From: Eucalyptus grandis
Lineage: Eukaryota > Streptophyta > Magnoliopsida > Myrtales > Myrtaceae
Length of the DNA stretch: 64,000 bases
NCBI RefSeq assembly: GCF_016545825.1
Contig: NC_052621.1
Location: 1,822,199-1,886,198, forward strand
Direction of reading: 5' to 3'
Part shown: piece after piece, positions 9,749 through 21,489 of the stretch
How positions within the stretch are numbered: the first letter of the stretch is position 1
Layout of the letters: each line of letters opens with the position of its first letter
Position numbers and translations under genes: made by a program
Notes under the pieces: model-generated
Seen by the model: only the letters and a program-made list of their open reading frames with translations
Database searches by the model: none
What the model was told of the DNA's origin: nothing

Positions 9749-10437
9749 GAGGGCATGGATCAAACATACTGATTCCCGGCGAGAATCCACCCGCGCATGT
9801 CCCCGACTTCCGTAAGAGCTTCTCTCCACTGTCTCACCTTATCCGAACCGATCCCGTACCGGCTCTCGTGCTCCGCCATTGCTTCCTGGTAGCTCTCTCT
9901 CTGTCTCCGCACCCAGCTCGGCTCCACTCCATAAAACAGAGGCATCACCCTCTTCCCAATCTGGTTGTTCTGCTCTAAGATTGTCCCCAGCTCGCTCAAG
10001 CACGATGCCGAAGAAGCGTAGCGTCTTGACAAGATGACGAGGGCAATTCGAGAACCTTTGATGGCCTCATCGACCGCGGGGGCTGTCTATTCTCCTTCCT
10101 CGAGATCTTCGCCATATTTGTAGGATTTGATGCCTTTCTGAGTCAAGACGTCGTGCAGGTGCTGTGGGAAGAAGCTGCCGGCATCGCGTTCGCGCCGATT
10201 ATAGCTCAAGAATACGTCGTACTTGAACTGTTGTTGTTCCTCCTCCGAAGTAGCCATTCGGACACTGGAAACCTTCCTATCTCGAGCGTGGTTGGTCTAG
10301 TTAACTTATTAAAGGGCGATGAGTACGTTGCGAAAAGGAAGAGAGAGGGAGAGACTTACAAAGTATACATTGTCTTAACTAAAGAGGGCGACATAATAAA
10401 ATAAAAATATTAATGTGTTTTAGCACGCCTCCTTCGG

Positions 10438-11150
10438 GTAGTTCTGTTGGCAATGCAGCAAAATCAAACCCTTTTAATAAGTCTTGAGCTCTTGAATAAT
10501 CAGCATACGAATGGAAAACCAGCCTTTAAATTCCTGAACTTGGTCCCCATGACAACAAAGGCGATGGTGGCCACGATAGAAAATAGTAAAATTGATTTTG
10601 TTTTGTTTTTTTTTTTTTTGGAAGAAAAGGGATATTTGATTTTAATTTCATTAGCTTTTTAGCCAAGTATATGAAAGCAAGAAGTATGGCACACGTTAAT
10701 CAAAGAAAAGAGTCTGCGGTGGAGCAGAGGACTTCCTGCATGGCAGACACGTGGACTGACAAATTGAAGTCGACAAATAACAAGAAAATTCTTCCGGTAG
10801 TTCTATCAGTGATGCAGCAAAATCAAACCCTTTGAATAATAAGTCCCAAGCTCATTAATAATCAACATACGAATGGCAAACTAGCCTTTAAATCCCTGCA
10901 CTTGATCACCACGGCGTTGGAGGATGGTGGCCATGTTAGAAAACAGTAAAATTGATTTTTTTTTCTTTTTGAAGAAAAGGGATACTTTATTTTAATTTCA
11001 TAAGCTTTTTGGCCAAGTGTATGAAAGCAAAATGGCGGTTTTCTAACTGCCAAACAAAGAAACGTAACCTGCAAGAAGGCACACGTTAGTCGAAGAAAAG
11101 GGTCTGCGGTGGAGCAGAGGACTTCTTGACCCGTGGACAGACAAAGACAC
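10438..11150. repeat. Tandem duplication of a ~359-bp unit
   Basis: Copy 1 is 10438-10796 and copy 2 is about 10797-11150. Both start 'gtagttct.t..g.aatgcagcaaaatcaaaccc' and share 'aaaattgatttt', 'gaagaaaaggg', 'agtctgcggtggagcagaggacttc' and other blocks, with small indels. It lies just upstream of the minus-strand TIR pseudogene, so it may be duplicated promoter DNA. The short reading frames in it are not supported. Confidence 0.85.
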
Positions 11151-11605
11151 TTTTTCAGTCTGCTCAAACCATTAGGAAGATACTCCTTACGTTGGTTTTC
11201 CTCTCGTCTTGTCGAGTTTCCTCTCTATCACTGGATAGAGTTCTTCTCCTTCGATAACCATGTTTACTTCATCACCTAGGCATCGCAATGCGAATGCCAA
11301 TCCCTAATTTCTTCTTCTGAACCACACTCTCCGCAGCTTACCCACCTTTCATATCCTAACCTTTTCTTCCACTTAACTTCTCCTTACTGTGTCTTCGATC
11401 TTTCATCATCTGGGTTTTTCTTCATTTGCATGTCCTTTTTTCCTCTGTATCCGACCTTCCTTCCGACGCAATTCACCATCTCTCGCAATGGCTTGACGAT
11501 CTTGGTTTTTCTTCCTGGGTTCCACGAATTGCAGCACTCTATCTGCATGTTCACTTTTTCTTTGTTGCTGTCCTCCTCTTATCGGGAGACACTCCCTATA
11601 TGCTC

Positions 11606-12765
11606 ATGGCTACTGACGATGATATAGATACATCTCGAATTGCAGCACTCTGCCACAAATTGGGACGTTTGTGCTCAGAAAAAGAAATTGATGAATGGCA
11701 TGTCCAACCCCCACCTGCAGCAGTCGAGGAATGCAAATTGACGTTAATCGGTAAGATACCTTCAAATCCCTCTTTTAACTTCCAAGCTTTCAAATCGGTC
11801 TTGACAAGAGCATGGAAGTCCGAGAAGGTTGATATTCTACAGCGAGAAGAAGGCATTTATCTAGCAAAATTCAAATCTCAAGCTGAAAAACAACGAATCC
11901 TAGAAACTGGACCTTGGCAATTTTCGGGACATCTAATTAACTTCAAACCTTGGGTAGCCAACACACCTCTGCACAGTTATGATTTTTCCACCTGTGCGTT
12001 CTGGGTTAAGGTCATTGGGCTGCCTCTTGAATGCTGTACAGATGATTTGATTCGTAAGGCGGTAAGTACAGTTGGTTCTGTGTTGCAAATAAAATCAGAT
12101 TCGTACCGGTTCAACTTTGAGAGCTGGTCGAGCACGTGTTGAGCTGCCTTTATCTGAACCATTGAAGGTTGGTCGTCTCATTAAATATAATAACCAAACT
12201 CTTTGGCTGGATTTCAAGTACGAAAGATTACCTCACTACTGTTACTCTTGTGGTCGATTAGGCCATTTCACTGATGCTTGTCCGTCTATACCTTTTGAAG
12301 AAACTATGTTTACAGACTTCGAGAAAACACCTTATGGTCCCTGGTTAAAAGCTGAAGTTCAGCAATATAGCCCGTATTGGAAAGTTTATTATGGAAATTC
12401 ATCTGGGGAAGAGGATAGGGAGGAAACAGTACCTGAGACACCACCCTCCAATGCTCAACCTTTACCTCTCTTACCACCACCTCCCCCAAGCATCGGTTCT
12501 GCGCAATGAGATAAAATCCTTTATCTCCAAGGGCAGCTCTGCAATTTTGAATTCTACTACCCCAACACATCATGATATTACTACTGCTTTAATTCCAGTG
12601 GAGGAAAAACTTAAAGGAGTGCAGATGCAGACCTTCCCTCCCCTGGCAAAGAAAGACAAGAGTGCTCGTCAGAGTATTAAGATAGGTCCAGCAAAGAAAC
12701 CTCGTCATTATACTCCATATGATATTCCAGCAGGGAATGCGGGAGTTTTGATGACTCACTCCTAA
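11606..12765 (+). pseudogene. LINE ORF1 (DUF4283 plus CCHC zinc knuckle), frameshifted
   Basis: The first frame runs from MATDDDIDTSRIAALCHKLG (11606) through KLTLIGKIPSNPSFNFQAFK, GIYLAKFKSQ and ETGPWQFSGH to FWVKVIGLPLEC, the typical DUF4283 pattern of plant LINE and retroelement proteins. A +1 shift near 12120 continues as RVELPLSEPLKVGRLIKYNN and the CCHC knuckle YCYSCGRLGHFTDACP (about 12237-12284). A further shift near 12490 leads into the tail, ending at about 12765. The protein binds the element's RNA in related LINEs. At least two frame breaks make this copy non-functional. Confidence 0.75.
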
Positions 12766-12840
12766 TGGACACTCCAATTGTTATGGCGACGAAGACAACA
12801 TAAGGGCGTCGGTGGGGCCCACAACAGCCACTGTGCATAG

Positions 12841-15800
12841 ATGAAAATCATAAGTTGGGGCTGTCGGGGTTGGGCAATCCCACGATAGTTCAAGCCTTAA
12901 AAGCCCTCACGGCAAAAGAAAAGCCTGATATGTTGTTTTTGATGGAAACGAAGAACAATGATGAAGTTTTATTTCGCTTGAAACGTACCTTACGGTTTTT
13001 GCATCTTCGATTTTTTAGCCCTGTTGGCTTAGCGGGGGGCTTAGCTCTTTTGGAATGACCACTTCCAGTTATCGATTTTACTTCTACTCAACACCTTTTG
13101 ATTTCATCCGCAAAGACGGTTCGGTAGGGAGGTCAATGCGAATTACTTGTCTTCATGCTCTGCAGTTTTTAACGATCGTCGTATATTTGGCGTCTTTAAG
13201 ACAATTTAGTAGATCTAATGCATTACCTTGGGTGTGCCTTGGTGATTTCAATGACATTCTTCATCGCTGGGAGAAAAGGGGAATTCGACCTGCAGACTCT
13301 TACCGCATGACTTCCTTTCAAGGTTTTCTAAATGACTACAGCTTACTGGATCTTCCCTCTCATGGCTGCGCCTTTACATGGTCTAACAATCGAGAGGGGG
13401 ATGCTTTAGTACAGGAACGCCTTGATAGAGTGTGTAATGCCGGCGGCGCGTTTGTTCCCAAATGCTCGGGTGCTTGCACTCCCTGCAGTCGGTTCAGACC
13501 ATAGTCCACTTGTTTTAAATACTCAACCTAGCATGGTTCGAAGAAAAAGACATTTTACCTTTGAGGTCTTCTGGAATCAAGATCCGGATTGTCGCGAGGT
13601 CATTCAAGATTCTTGGCAATCTATTTCAAGACAGGACTCCCCGCTCTCAGTCAAACTACATGCAGTTGCTCTTGACTTGTCCGTTTGGAGTCGCAAGAGG
13701 TTTTCTCATAACGAGCAACAGCAACACGGTTGGAGCACCGTTAGAAATGTGACTAATCGGTATCCTACGCCCCTAACTCGAGAACAGCAACATCATTTAA
13801 AAACAGAACTTCACAAAGCATGGTAGCGGGAAGAACAATATTGGGCAATGCGCTCTTGGATCAATTGGTTACGGTGGGGTGACCGTAATACGCGCTTCTT
13901 TCATGCCACTACTCTTCGTGAGAAGACAACGCAATCATATTTCGGTCTTACGAGATAATCATCAACGGTGGATTCGGGACCACGACCAGTTACAACAAAT
14001 GACCACCGAGTATTTTTCACTTCTATACACAAAATCTAGCCCTAGAAGTTATGAACAAGTTCTTCAACAATGTCAACCAATAGTTACCACAGAAATGAAT
14101 AGCATGCTTCTAGCAAAGGTAACAATGGAAGAAGTTAAACAGGCCACATTTCAATTAGGTGCATCGAAAGCCCCAGGCCCTGATGGTTTGACTGGTATGT
14201 TCTATCAATCTCATTGGGAGGTAATCAAGGAAGATATCTATCGGGCGGTGCAATTATTTTTCAGTTACGGATCCTTACCGGTGGCCTTGAATCGAACTGC
14301 AATAACATTGATCCCTAAAACCCCAAACCCAGAGTGCTTAGATCAATATAGACCTATTAGCTTGTGCAACTATGTTTACAAAATCTTCTCTAAAGTACTT
14401 GCTAACAGGTTAAAACCTTTACTGCCTGCTCTAATTTCTGAGGAACAGAGTGCGTTTGTTGCTGGAAGACAGATACAAGATAATGTTCTTATGGTTCGGG
14501 AAGTGCTTCACCAGCTTAAAACTAGGAAAAGAAAGCGTCATTTTCAAGCTGTGCTCAAAGTTGATATGCAGAAGGCCTATGACCGCATTGAATGGGATTT
14601 TCTTAATGATTATCTACTTTGTCTAGGATTTGCGTCTCATTGGGTACAGCTCATCATGCAGTGCATCTCAACTACAACCTTGTGTGTTAAAATGAATGGG
14701 GATTATCTTCAGAGCTTTCATCCTTCTAGGGGGCTTCGGCAAGGTGATCCTTTATCCCCCTATTTGTTCATTCTCATTGCAAACCTCTTATCACTTCTCA
14801 TTCGGAATGCTATTGATACGGGATTGCTTAAAGGTATCAAATTAAATCAGTGGTGTCCCACTTTATCTCACTTGTTCTTCGCCGATGATGCTGTATTTTT
14901 CCTTGATGGCACCTTGATGGAATGCCGAATCTATCTAACATCTTAAATCAGTATTGTTTGGCTCTTTGGACAAGCTATTAACCGAAACAAATCTGGAATT
15001 TTCTTTAGTCCATCCCGTCCTATGACACTTCAAGAGAATTTGGCCAGTGAGTTAAGAGTTCCTATTTTACAGCGATGCGGAAAATACTTAGGGATACCTA
15101 CTGATTGGGGCAGATCTAAGAGGGATATGTTTTCTTGGATTTTGGCTAGAGTTCAATTGAAATTAGAGGGGTGGAAGGAGAAGCTTATTTCTAAGGGAGG
15201 GAAGGAAATTTTGCTAAAAGCAGTAATTCAATCTATTCCACAATATGCCATGTCTGTTTTTAAGATTCCTCGGTCTTTATGTAAAACTATAGAACAGCGT
15301 ATGGCTAAGTTTTGGTGGAATAATGACACAAGCAAAGCAGGAATTCATTGGCAATGTTGGGACAAACTACAGCACCGAAAAGAGGAAGGGGGCTTGGGCT
15401 TCAGGAAGTTAATCAGTTTCAATGAAGCCATGCTTGGTAAGCAAGCGTGGCGTCTTATTCATCAACCCTCCTCATTATGGGCTAAGTTCTTTAAAGGATT
15501 ATATTTTCATTCATCCACCTTTTTAAAGCTGTCAAGGGTTCCCGCCCATCATGGGGCTGGCGAGCCTCTTGAGTGGACGTGCGGCTATCTTACCAAACAT
15601 CCGTTGGTCGATCGGGGATGGTACATGCATCAATATCAGAGAAGATAGTTGGCTATCCATGGGTATTCTAGGTGGACCAAAGGCCCAAGCAGAACCCCTC
15701 CTAGTAGTTGAACTTATTGATCAAGCTACTGGTTCATGGAAAACAGATTTAATACGCAGCTTCTTTGACTTGCCAATAATTCAAGAAATCACAGCCATTC

Positions 15801-16952
15801 AAATTCGACCAACTGTTACCAAGGATGCACTCATTTGGACAGCTACAAAACGAGTGTACGTATCTCTTTGTAAAGTCGGCATACCATGCAATCACTCGAC
15901 TAACACCGGTGGATTAACGAGATGGTGCTTCTACTTCATATAGAACTCCTACCTGGTTTTGGCGAACTCGTGGAAGATGCCAGCAAGCCCCAAAATCCGT
16001 ATGTTCCTCTCGGGGGCCATTTGTCATGACTCCATAGCAACGCGTCACAATCTGCATCGAAGGCACATCATTGACAGTCCGTGCTGCCAAATCTGTCAAA
16101 GAAATATTCCAGAAACCGCAGAACATTTATTTTTATTATGCGAGTGGACTAAAAAGGTATGGTCGAACTCTCAGATTGGCATATCCATCGACCCTACCAA
16201 TATTCAGAGACTGGACTCATGGATTGTATCCAGGATCAGCAATGGGAACCGCCTACCTCTTCTTGCACTGATCGCAAACGTATTGTGGCAGATCTGGAAG
16301 GCTCGGAACGGCTTCCTCTTCCGAGGCAAATTTCCTAATCCGTCCGTTGTTGCAGAAGCTGCTTTAACGAATACCCAAGTGGATCGTCTGTCTTCACCTT
16401 CCACTGCACATCAGAAGCCCTCCGTCAGTCAAACGAGTCATCTATGGCGTCCCCCAGATCCGGGCACACTGAAGATTAACATTGACGGATCACATCACTG
16501 GGCAATAACCAAGGCAAGATCGCAAGTATTTGCGGAGATCACGCAGTAGACTTACCGACTTTTTGCAGCAAGGGTTGAAGCTTCCTCGGCTTTGCGGTGG
16601 AGATCCAAGCCCTATCATCAACGCTTCGACATCTACTTGATCGGGGCTCTAATATGCATCACTTGTTCTTGAATAAGATAACCTCTCCCTAGTAGAAGTT
16701 CTGAATCGATGAGCGCAGCCGCCATGGCCGGATCGTGCTCTCTTCTCAGAGGCGGTCTTTCTGTTTTCACTTTTCCCCAATATTTCGCTCGTTTTTTGCC
16801 CTAGGGAGGCTAACATGGTTGCTGATTGGGCCTGTAAAGCCCATAGTAGAAACCCTACGCATCGCATATCCTCTTTTCATCCGCCTATTCCTCTACTTAA
16901 CTTGTTATGTGCGGATGCTCTCGCAGCTGGATGTATGAATTACTATTATTAA
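12841..16952 (+). pseudogene. LINE ORF2 (endonuclease, reverse transcriptase, zf-RVT, RNase H), multiply frameshifted
   Basis: It begins MKIISWGCRG at 12841, where plant LINEs usually have SWNCRG, so the metal-binding Asn is lost. A one-base loss in a G-run then shifts the frame. Endonuclease motifs VCLGDFNDIL (about 13216-13245) and GSDHSPLVL (about 13491-13518) are present. Reverse transcriptase motifs lie in 13879-14946: GASKAPGPDGLTGMFY, YRPISLCNYVYKIFSKVLAN, LKVDMQKAYDRIEWDFL, GLRQGDPLSPYLF and the catalytic FADD. Later pieces are KYLGIPTDWGRSKRD, a zf-RVT-like stretch (HLFLLCEWTKKVW) and LKINIDGS of the RNase H domain. The last frame, VADWACKAHSRNP to the stop at 16950-16952, closes ORF2. 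Breaks at about 12863, 13435, 13925, 14945, 15560, 15935 and after 16545 make it inactive. Confidence 0.85.
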
Positions 16953-16986
16953 TATAAGTTGCCCTTTTCTCTGTCAAAAAAAAAAA

Positions 16987-17290
16987 TAACAGGAAAAGCA
17001 AAGGCACCACCTGTGCAATTTACTGCAGAAGAAAAATCCAAGATGGTCTTCAAGCATTGATTGATTAGCCATCTATTGATAAAATTGCTTAACAAAGAAC
17101 AAAACTTCACCGCCTCTGGAGAAATATAAATATGCACGTCCCCTCTCTATTGTACTCATGTTGAGAAACCTAGAGTGAGAGCGTTAAGCTTGTGGAATGT
17201 GTCTGTTCTACAAGTTATAAGCCTACGCAAGACATTTTGAGTATTATTATCTCTCTTGTATATATTTGTGTTCTCAACTCATCAAACCCT
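16987..17290. other. Intergenic, no gene recognised
   Basis: AT-rich sequence between the LINE tail and the small TIR remnant. Stretches such as 'gttgagaaacctagagtgagagcg' look like decayed retroelement or leader DNA, but I cannot assign them. Confidence 0.35.
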
Positions 17291-17291
17291 T

Positions 17292-17479
17292 CAAAGATCT
17301 TTTATCCTTTTGGTTTCGACAGGCCATCGGAGAATCTTTGACGGCCTTGTCAATCGTAGGGATGAAGAAATCGCCCCCATCAAGATCTGCGCTATATTTT
17401 TAGGATTTGATGCCAATTCGACGCCAAACATCATGCTCAAAAGCATGCCGTGTTTGAATTGTTCTTCTGAAGTAGCCAT
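17292..17479 (-). pseudogene. TIR gene remnant, internally deleted
   Basis: The minus strand starts MATSEEQFKHGMLLS, close to the MATSEEEQQQFKYDVFLS start of the TIR pseudogene at 10257. It then jumps, with a frame change, to GIKS*KYSADLDGGDFFIPT and IDKAVKDSPMA, equivalent to GIKSYKYGEDLEEGE and VDEAIKGSRIA in the other copy. About 60 bases of the domain are missing, a Tyr codon has become TAA, and homology ends near 17292. The 5' flank at 17480-17550 also resembles the 5' flank of the 10257 copy (acttattag.gg), so the duplication included upstream DNA. Confidence 0.65.
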
Positions 17480-17519
17480 TTGGACAGTGGAAATTTTGCT
17501 AGCTTGAGCATGATTGCAC

Positions 17520-18480
17520 CAACTTATTAGAGGTAGTTACAAAAAGAGAAGAAAAGGAAAAAAAAAAAGGGAATAAATGCATTGAAACTACTAAAATTTA
17601 TTACGAAAATACAATTGAGTTATAGCACTTGCAAAGTGCATTCAAGTCCTAAAATTTGTTAAATTGATACAATCAAGTCCTTTCATTAATTATATTCGAG
17701 TTGACTGATGTGGCTTCTTTTAGTATTTTCTTTATCCTACATGATATAATATGACCAAGACGACGTTTTTTTGGTCTAAATCTGATTTTTAATACATATT
17801 TTATTTAAAAATCATTGGGAAGGGCCGATGATGGTGGGGGATGGCCGAAGGGGGCTGCCGAGCCCCAACCAGTGGGTGGCAACCTTCGCCTAGATCTCAA
17901 ATTGTACTTTACCACTACATGTGCATTGATAAATAGTAAGCTAGTTCATGTTTGGTGTGGTATGAGACGAACAACCACTTCATAACCTATTTTTGAAATG
18001 ACAAATCATCGATAATAGATAAGACATAATCAGCATCGTCTAAGTTACTATCAACTATTACAACAATATTATTAGTAGACTCAATTTTCATTCCTTTATC
18101 ATTTTCGTCTATAGCTTTAAGACATTAGGATTTCCAGAAGGCTAATACATTTTTCCCAATATTAAATTTTTGAATTTTTGAAAATGCCCTCACCATTTTC
18201 CACCTCGCACAATGCCGCTAGCAATGCTAGATTTGACCGTCGATGGGCCAGATCTGGAGGCAATGGCCGCTGGTGCCATATTTGGCTTGCCCGCAGCGTG
18301 AGCCCTTCGCTGGCGTCCAACGAAGGATTTGAGTTCAACTTTTTTTGTTTTTATAAAGAGCAAAAGTCCGTGACTTTTCTAAACACCACTTAAACTTTAC
18401 TTCCCAATTTACTTGTAAATTGCAATTTACCGAATTTACCGAATACTATTTGCATGGAAAAATTCTTTAACCTAATCCCT
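17520..18480. other. Intergenic, repeat-derived in part
   Basis: 17570-17720 ('cctaaaatttgttaaattgatacaatcaagtccttt') has the look of one arm of a long-inverted-repeat MITE, and 17820-17890 is a small GC-rich patch. No matching second arm or gene was found. Confidence 0.35.
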
Positions 18481-18499
18481 TTGCATTTCTTAAAGGCTT

Positions 18500-18960
18500 T
18501 CCCGAAAACCCAAAGCGCAGCCTACAAGGGCGACATGAGGGCATCACAAGGGTCGCTCAGCACTTGTTCCTCGCGAGCCAGGTCATTGTCCGACCCAGGA
18601 AAGAACCAAGAGTTTCCAGTGACTGCTTATTTAATCTGTCCGACTTTAGTTGCAGTTCCTGCATCCGTAGCTGAGATAGGTCCCCATGCATTGCGTGGCG
18701 TTCCAGGGGCGGTTCTCGACAGCGATCCGGGCCTTCGTGCCGGTGTCCTACAACACGAGGGAGGATCTTCAAGCTGATGGAGTGGTTGGGGAACGAGTAC
18801 AGGAACGAGGGAGGTGGTGGTGGTGGGGACGGCGAGGCGGGTATACGTGGGGAAGATTCTTGCGTCTGCGAACACGGCGTTGCCATGCTTCAATCCGTTC
18901 GCGTTCTTATAGCCGGGGCATACACCCAAGGGCCCTAGGCCAAGGCCTTTAGTATTCAAT
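18500..18960 (+). pseudogene. DUF7733-like plant membrane protein, C-terminal-half remnant
   Basis: Three frames together give the C-terminal half of the same family as the 6306-6545 fragment. They are HEGITRVAQHLFLASQVI (about 18535-18590), FSTAIRAFVPVSYNTR (about 18705-18755), RIFKLMEWLGNEYRNEGGGG (about 18756-18815) and ARRVYVGKILASANTALPCF followed by NPFAFL and a TAG (about 18830-18910). The intact family continues through LPVYLPKAF-like residues, and a similar degenerate stretch follows the stop here. Frameshifts and the stop make this a pseudogene. It starts roughly where the 6.3 kb fragment ends in protein coordinates, but it is 12 kb away on the opposite strand. The family name is from memory. 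Confidence 0.55.
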
Positions 18961-18964
18961 CGGA

Positions 18965-20710
18965 TGAACATTCTTTCATAGGCCGACCCGCTGAGACAGA
19001 CTCTCCTGTATTTAAGGTCCATTCTTCCGACCCGAGAAAAAAAAAAAAAAAAACAAAGCAAATGGGTAAATCATGATGGGGCAAATTTCATGGCAATTGG
19101 CAGACATCGAAGTTCCTAAATATTGTCTAAGAGATTGATCTCCGACCGTCAGCAAAAGGTAAAGCGGATGCTTTCAACTCTAATGATGGACATGAAAGCT
19201 TGTTAAGGAAAATTCATCATCTACTTCATCTTTTATATGGGGCAGATTTACTTTTTTGATACAACATGTGATTTTATCCAATGAAGAGCTTAACGTGAGT
19301 TAAATTGGCTGGTATAGAACTTCGTAGGTTGTGTTAAATATAGACGTGTTTAGTAATGCGAGTTGGATCCAAATTGAGTCGGGTCAGTTATGAATCGATA
19401 TATTGTATTGCATAAAAAAAAAAAAAAAACAATTTGGGTTTGACCATTGTTAGTCCGAACCACCCATTTAACGGTCTTATCCCTAATATAACTTTCTTGC
19501 CACCGACTTGCATTATGGTAGTTACGAATCTACTTCAATTGTGCTAATAAAAAGTGATGATGACTTATCCAAAAATAAAAATAACAGAAAACTGGATTCC
19601 AATTTCCAAAACATGAAAATCCATTCAGGAACAAGCTGAGTGATTTAAAGGCTGGTAGTTCGATTTGTGTGTTGGTCATTCATGTGTTCGGGACTTACTC
19701 ATGCTAATCACTCTTTCTTGTCATCGAAAAATAATCGACATTAGGATATGACAACAGAGGTGTTCCAGAAGTAAGCCTCATGTGGAATTCCTAGAATCCC
19801 GAGTCCTAGAATCTCCAACAACACGACAGGAACCAAGAAAATGACGAATCTGCAATGCATATGCTAACCTCGTCGGTCGTGACCCAAGTGCTCTCCCCAT
19901 CTTCAAGTTGTCAGGATTCCATTCGCCTGTTGCTCCTCCCTGGTGAGGTGTCTCTCCAGTGGCCCGGAACACTTGTCCTCAGATAAGCACTCGCCGTCGT
20001 TCCGTGCAACTCGCTCTCGTACAAACGCGCGGTACGGGCATCCTGGTACCACGTTTTCCTTGATTTTTTTTTTATTTTTATTTTTAATTTTCAGCTCAAC
20101 AGTCATGGCGGATCATGGACTCTCGTAGTGGGGCGATCCCATCCTGTCGAAACGTAGGAACCGACACATGATTCATAAGAAAGTTAATCTTATTATGTTC
20201 CTCCACCACCGCACCATATCTCTCTCTCTCTCGACGAAACCAAAATATATTCTCAGCCACAAGCGATCTTCCCTCCGCATCGGGGAAAATCTCGGGGATG
20301 GATACTCCTCAATCGTCGACAGAGGAGGCGTGGTCCACCCGCATAGCTTGTGCCTCCAAATTGTCCCCGACACACTTCAGAACTACATAACATTATCTGG
20401 CATGATTGCAATGTTTTTGGAGTCCAGATAGAGAGTGTTGATTATACTGTCGTTGCCCCCTCTAATGCCTGTTTCAAGATTGGGCTCGCATGCTGTGGGT
20501 CGAATACAAATCGAGTACTGAGTAATATATCGTGGGTCTTCGCGATGCGGAGACCCGGGTGACGTGCCTTGCACGTGATTCAATGCTCGAGGAATGACTT
20601 GGTTAGGATGGTGAAGAACAGCATGGTGAGCCCATGATGACCTTTCCACATCATTCTGATGTCATGCGTCACGGGCCACGCACTAACTTATGCGTCAAGG
20701 ATATGCCCTG
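18965..20710. other. Intergenic, no gene recognised
   Basis: The sequence contains A-runs (19037-19053, 19415-19430), a 'tggtagttcgatttgtgtgttggtc' stretch at 19650-19720 that may be a SINE relic, and no supported coding region. Confidence 0.45.
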
Positions 20711-20717
20711 GCCTATA

Positions 20718-21485
20718 AGGCAATTCTCTTTAAAAAAAAAACTGAACTTTAGGTTTAATCCTAATTTTGTCCTCAACTTTTTTAAAAAAAAAAAAACCCT
20801 AAGTTTATTCTAATTTCAAATCTACCCACGCATTCAAAAATCTAAAATAAATTGTCTAAAAAGCCCGAAACCTTTTGCACTTTTGCCAATCCGATTATGA
20901 ACCTTTCAACTTTACTAATTTAGTTCAAACCCTTTTCAAGTTTAGCCAAATGAATCCATCCGACCAAATTCAGCATGAAATCACTAACGTAGACCTCATT
21001 CGTGCCACATAAGACGGTTGGCGTCCACGTCGGTGATTTTCAACGACAACCAACATCCACATCAATGATTTCCCGGATAGACTTAATTGACAAAATGTGA
21101 AAAGGTTTAGAACTCATTTGATAAAATTGAAAAATTTAGAATGAATTGACAAAAGTAAAATAGATTTAAGACTTTTTAGACAATTTTTCTCCCAAAAATC
21201 ATCACTAGTTTCTTCAAAATTATAAATATCATGACTAGTTAGAGGTTCATTTGCAAAGCTAGTGTCTTCGTCAATACACTCACTTCCGTAAGGAATAATA
21301 GTAACTTCTTGATATTAATAATTTAGAAAAAAAAAACCAATAATGATTTTTTACATTGTGGGCAAATTTGGGAATAGATTAAAAGTTGAGAATTCTTTTT
21401 TGACATAAAAAGTTCATGGCAGAATTGAGATTAAACTTAAGGTTAAGATTTTTTTTTTTTTTTTTTTTTTTAAAGAATAGCCCCT
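20718..21485. mobile_element. Inverted-repeat MITE (~770 bp) with A/T-run ends
   Basis: The left end aggcaattctctttaaaaaa and the right end tttttttaaagaatagcccct are inverted repeats, and TATA flanks both sides (20714-20717, 21486-21489). Inside, 'ggtttaatcctaattttgtcctcaac' is matched in reverse by 'gaattgagattaaacttaagg' near 21420-21445, so the inverted repeat extends well inward. There is no coding capacity. The superfamily cannot be fixed from the sequence alone. Confidence 0.6.
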
Positions 21486-21489
21486 TATA

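Larger units (their letters stand above)
9036..10257 (-). pseudogene. TIR gene with hydrophobic C-terminal tail, broken by a stop and a frameshift
   Basis: Minus-strand exon 1 is 10257-9770 (starts MATSEEEQQQFKYDVFLSYN) and exon 2 is 9335-9036. They join in phase 2 with donor GTATGT and acceptor tttgaacag, exactly the intron position of the TIR gene at 2103. Exon 1 covers a full TIR domain, including LVILSRRYASS, CLSEL with the catalytic-type glutamate, and VMPLFYGVEPS, but codon 57 is TAG (10089-10087). Exon 2 starts GEAEFVQQVAGDIGTALQQL. After a tandem 24-base repeat the meaningful frame shifts by one to LSLHWAEVVANLTLLAPLVC and then VLIPFVSANVLMYFIVAAGI, two hydrophobic segments that would be membrane spans. 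Exon 2 ends at a GTAAGT donor; no further exon was found. The stop and the frame change both argue for a pseudogene, although the frame change could be a missed small intron. Confidence 0.7.
11170..16986 (+). mobile_element. L1-type plant LINE, nearly complete but frameshifted
   Basis: It contains, in order, a CCHC-knuckle ORF1, an endonuclease, a reverse transcriptase, a zf-RVT segment and an RNase H-like end, then a 3' poly(A) (16976-16986) 24 bases after the ORF2 stop. That layout is a non-LTR retrotransposon of the plant L1 group. The 5' boundary is not sharp: it lies between the end of the tandem duplication (about 11150) and ORF1 (11606). I could not find a target-site duplication. Several frameshifts make it non-autonomous now. 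It separates two TIR pseudogenes. Confidence 0.85.
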
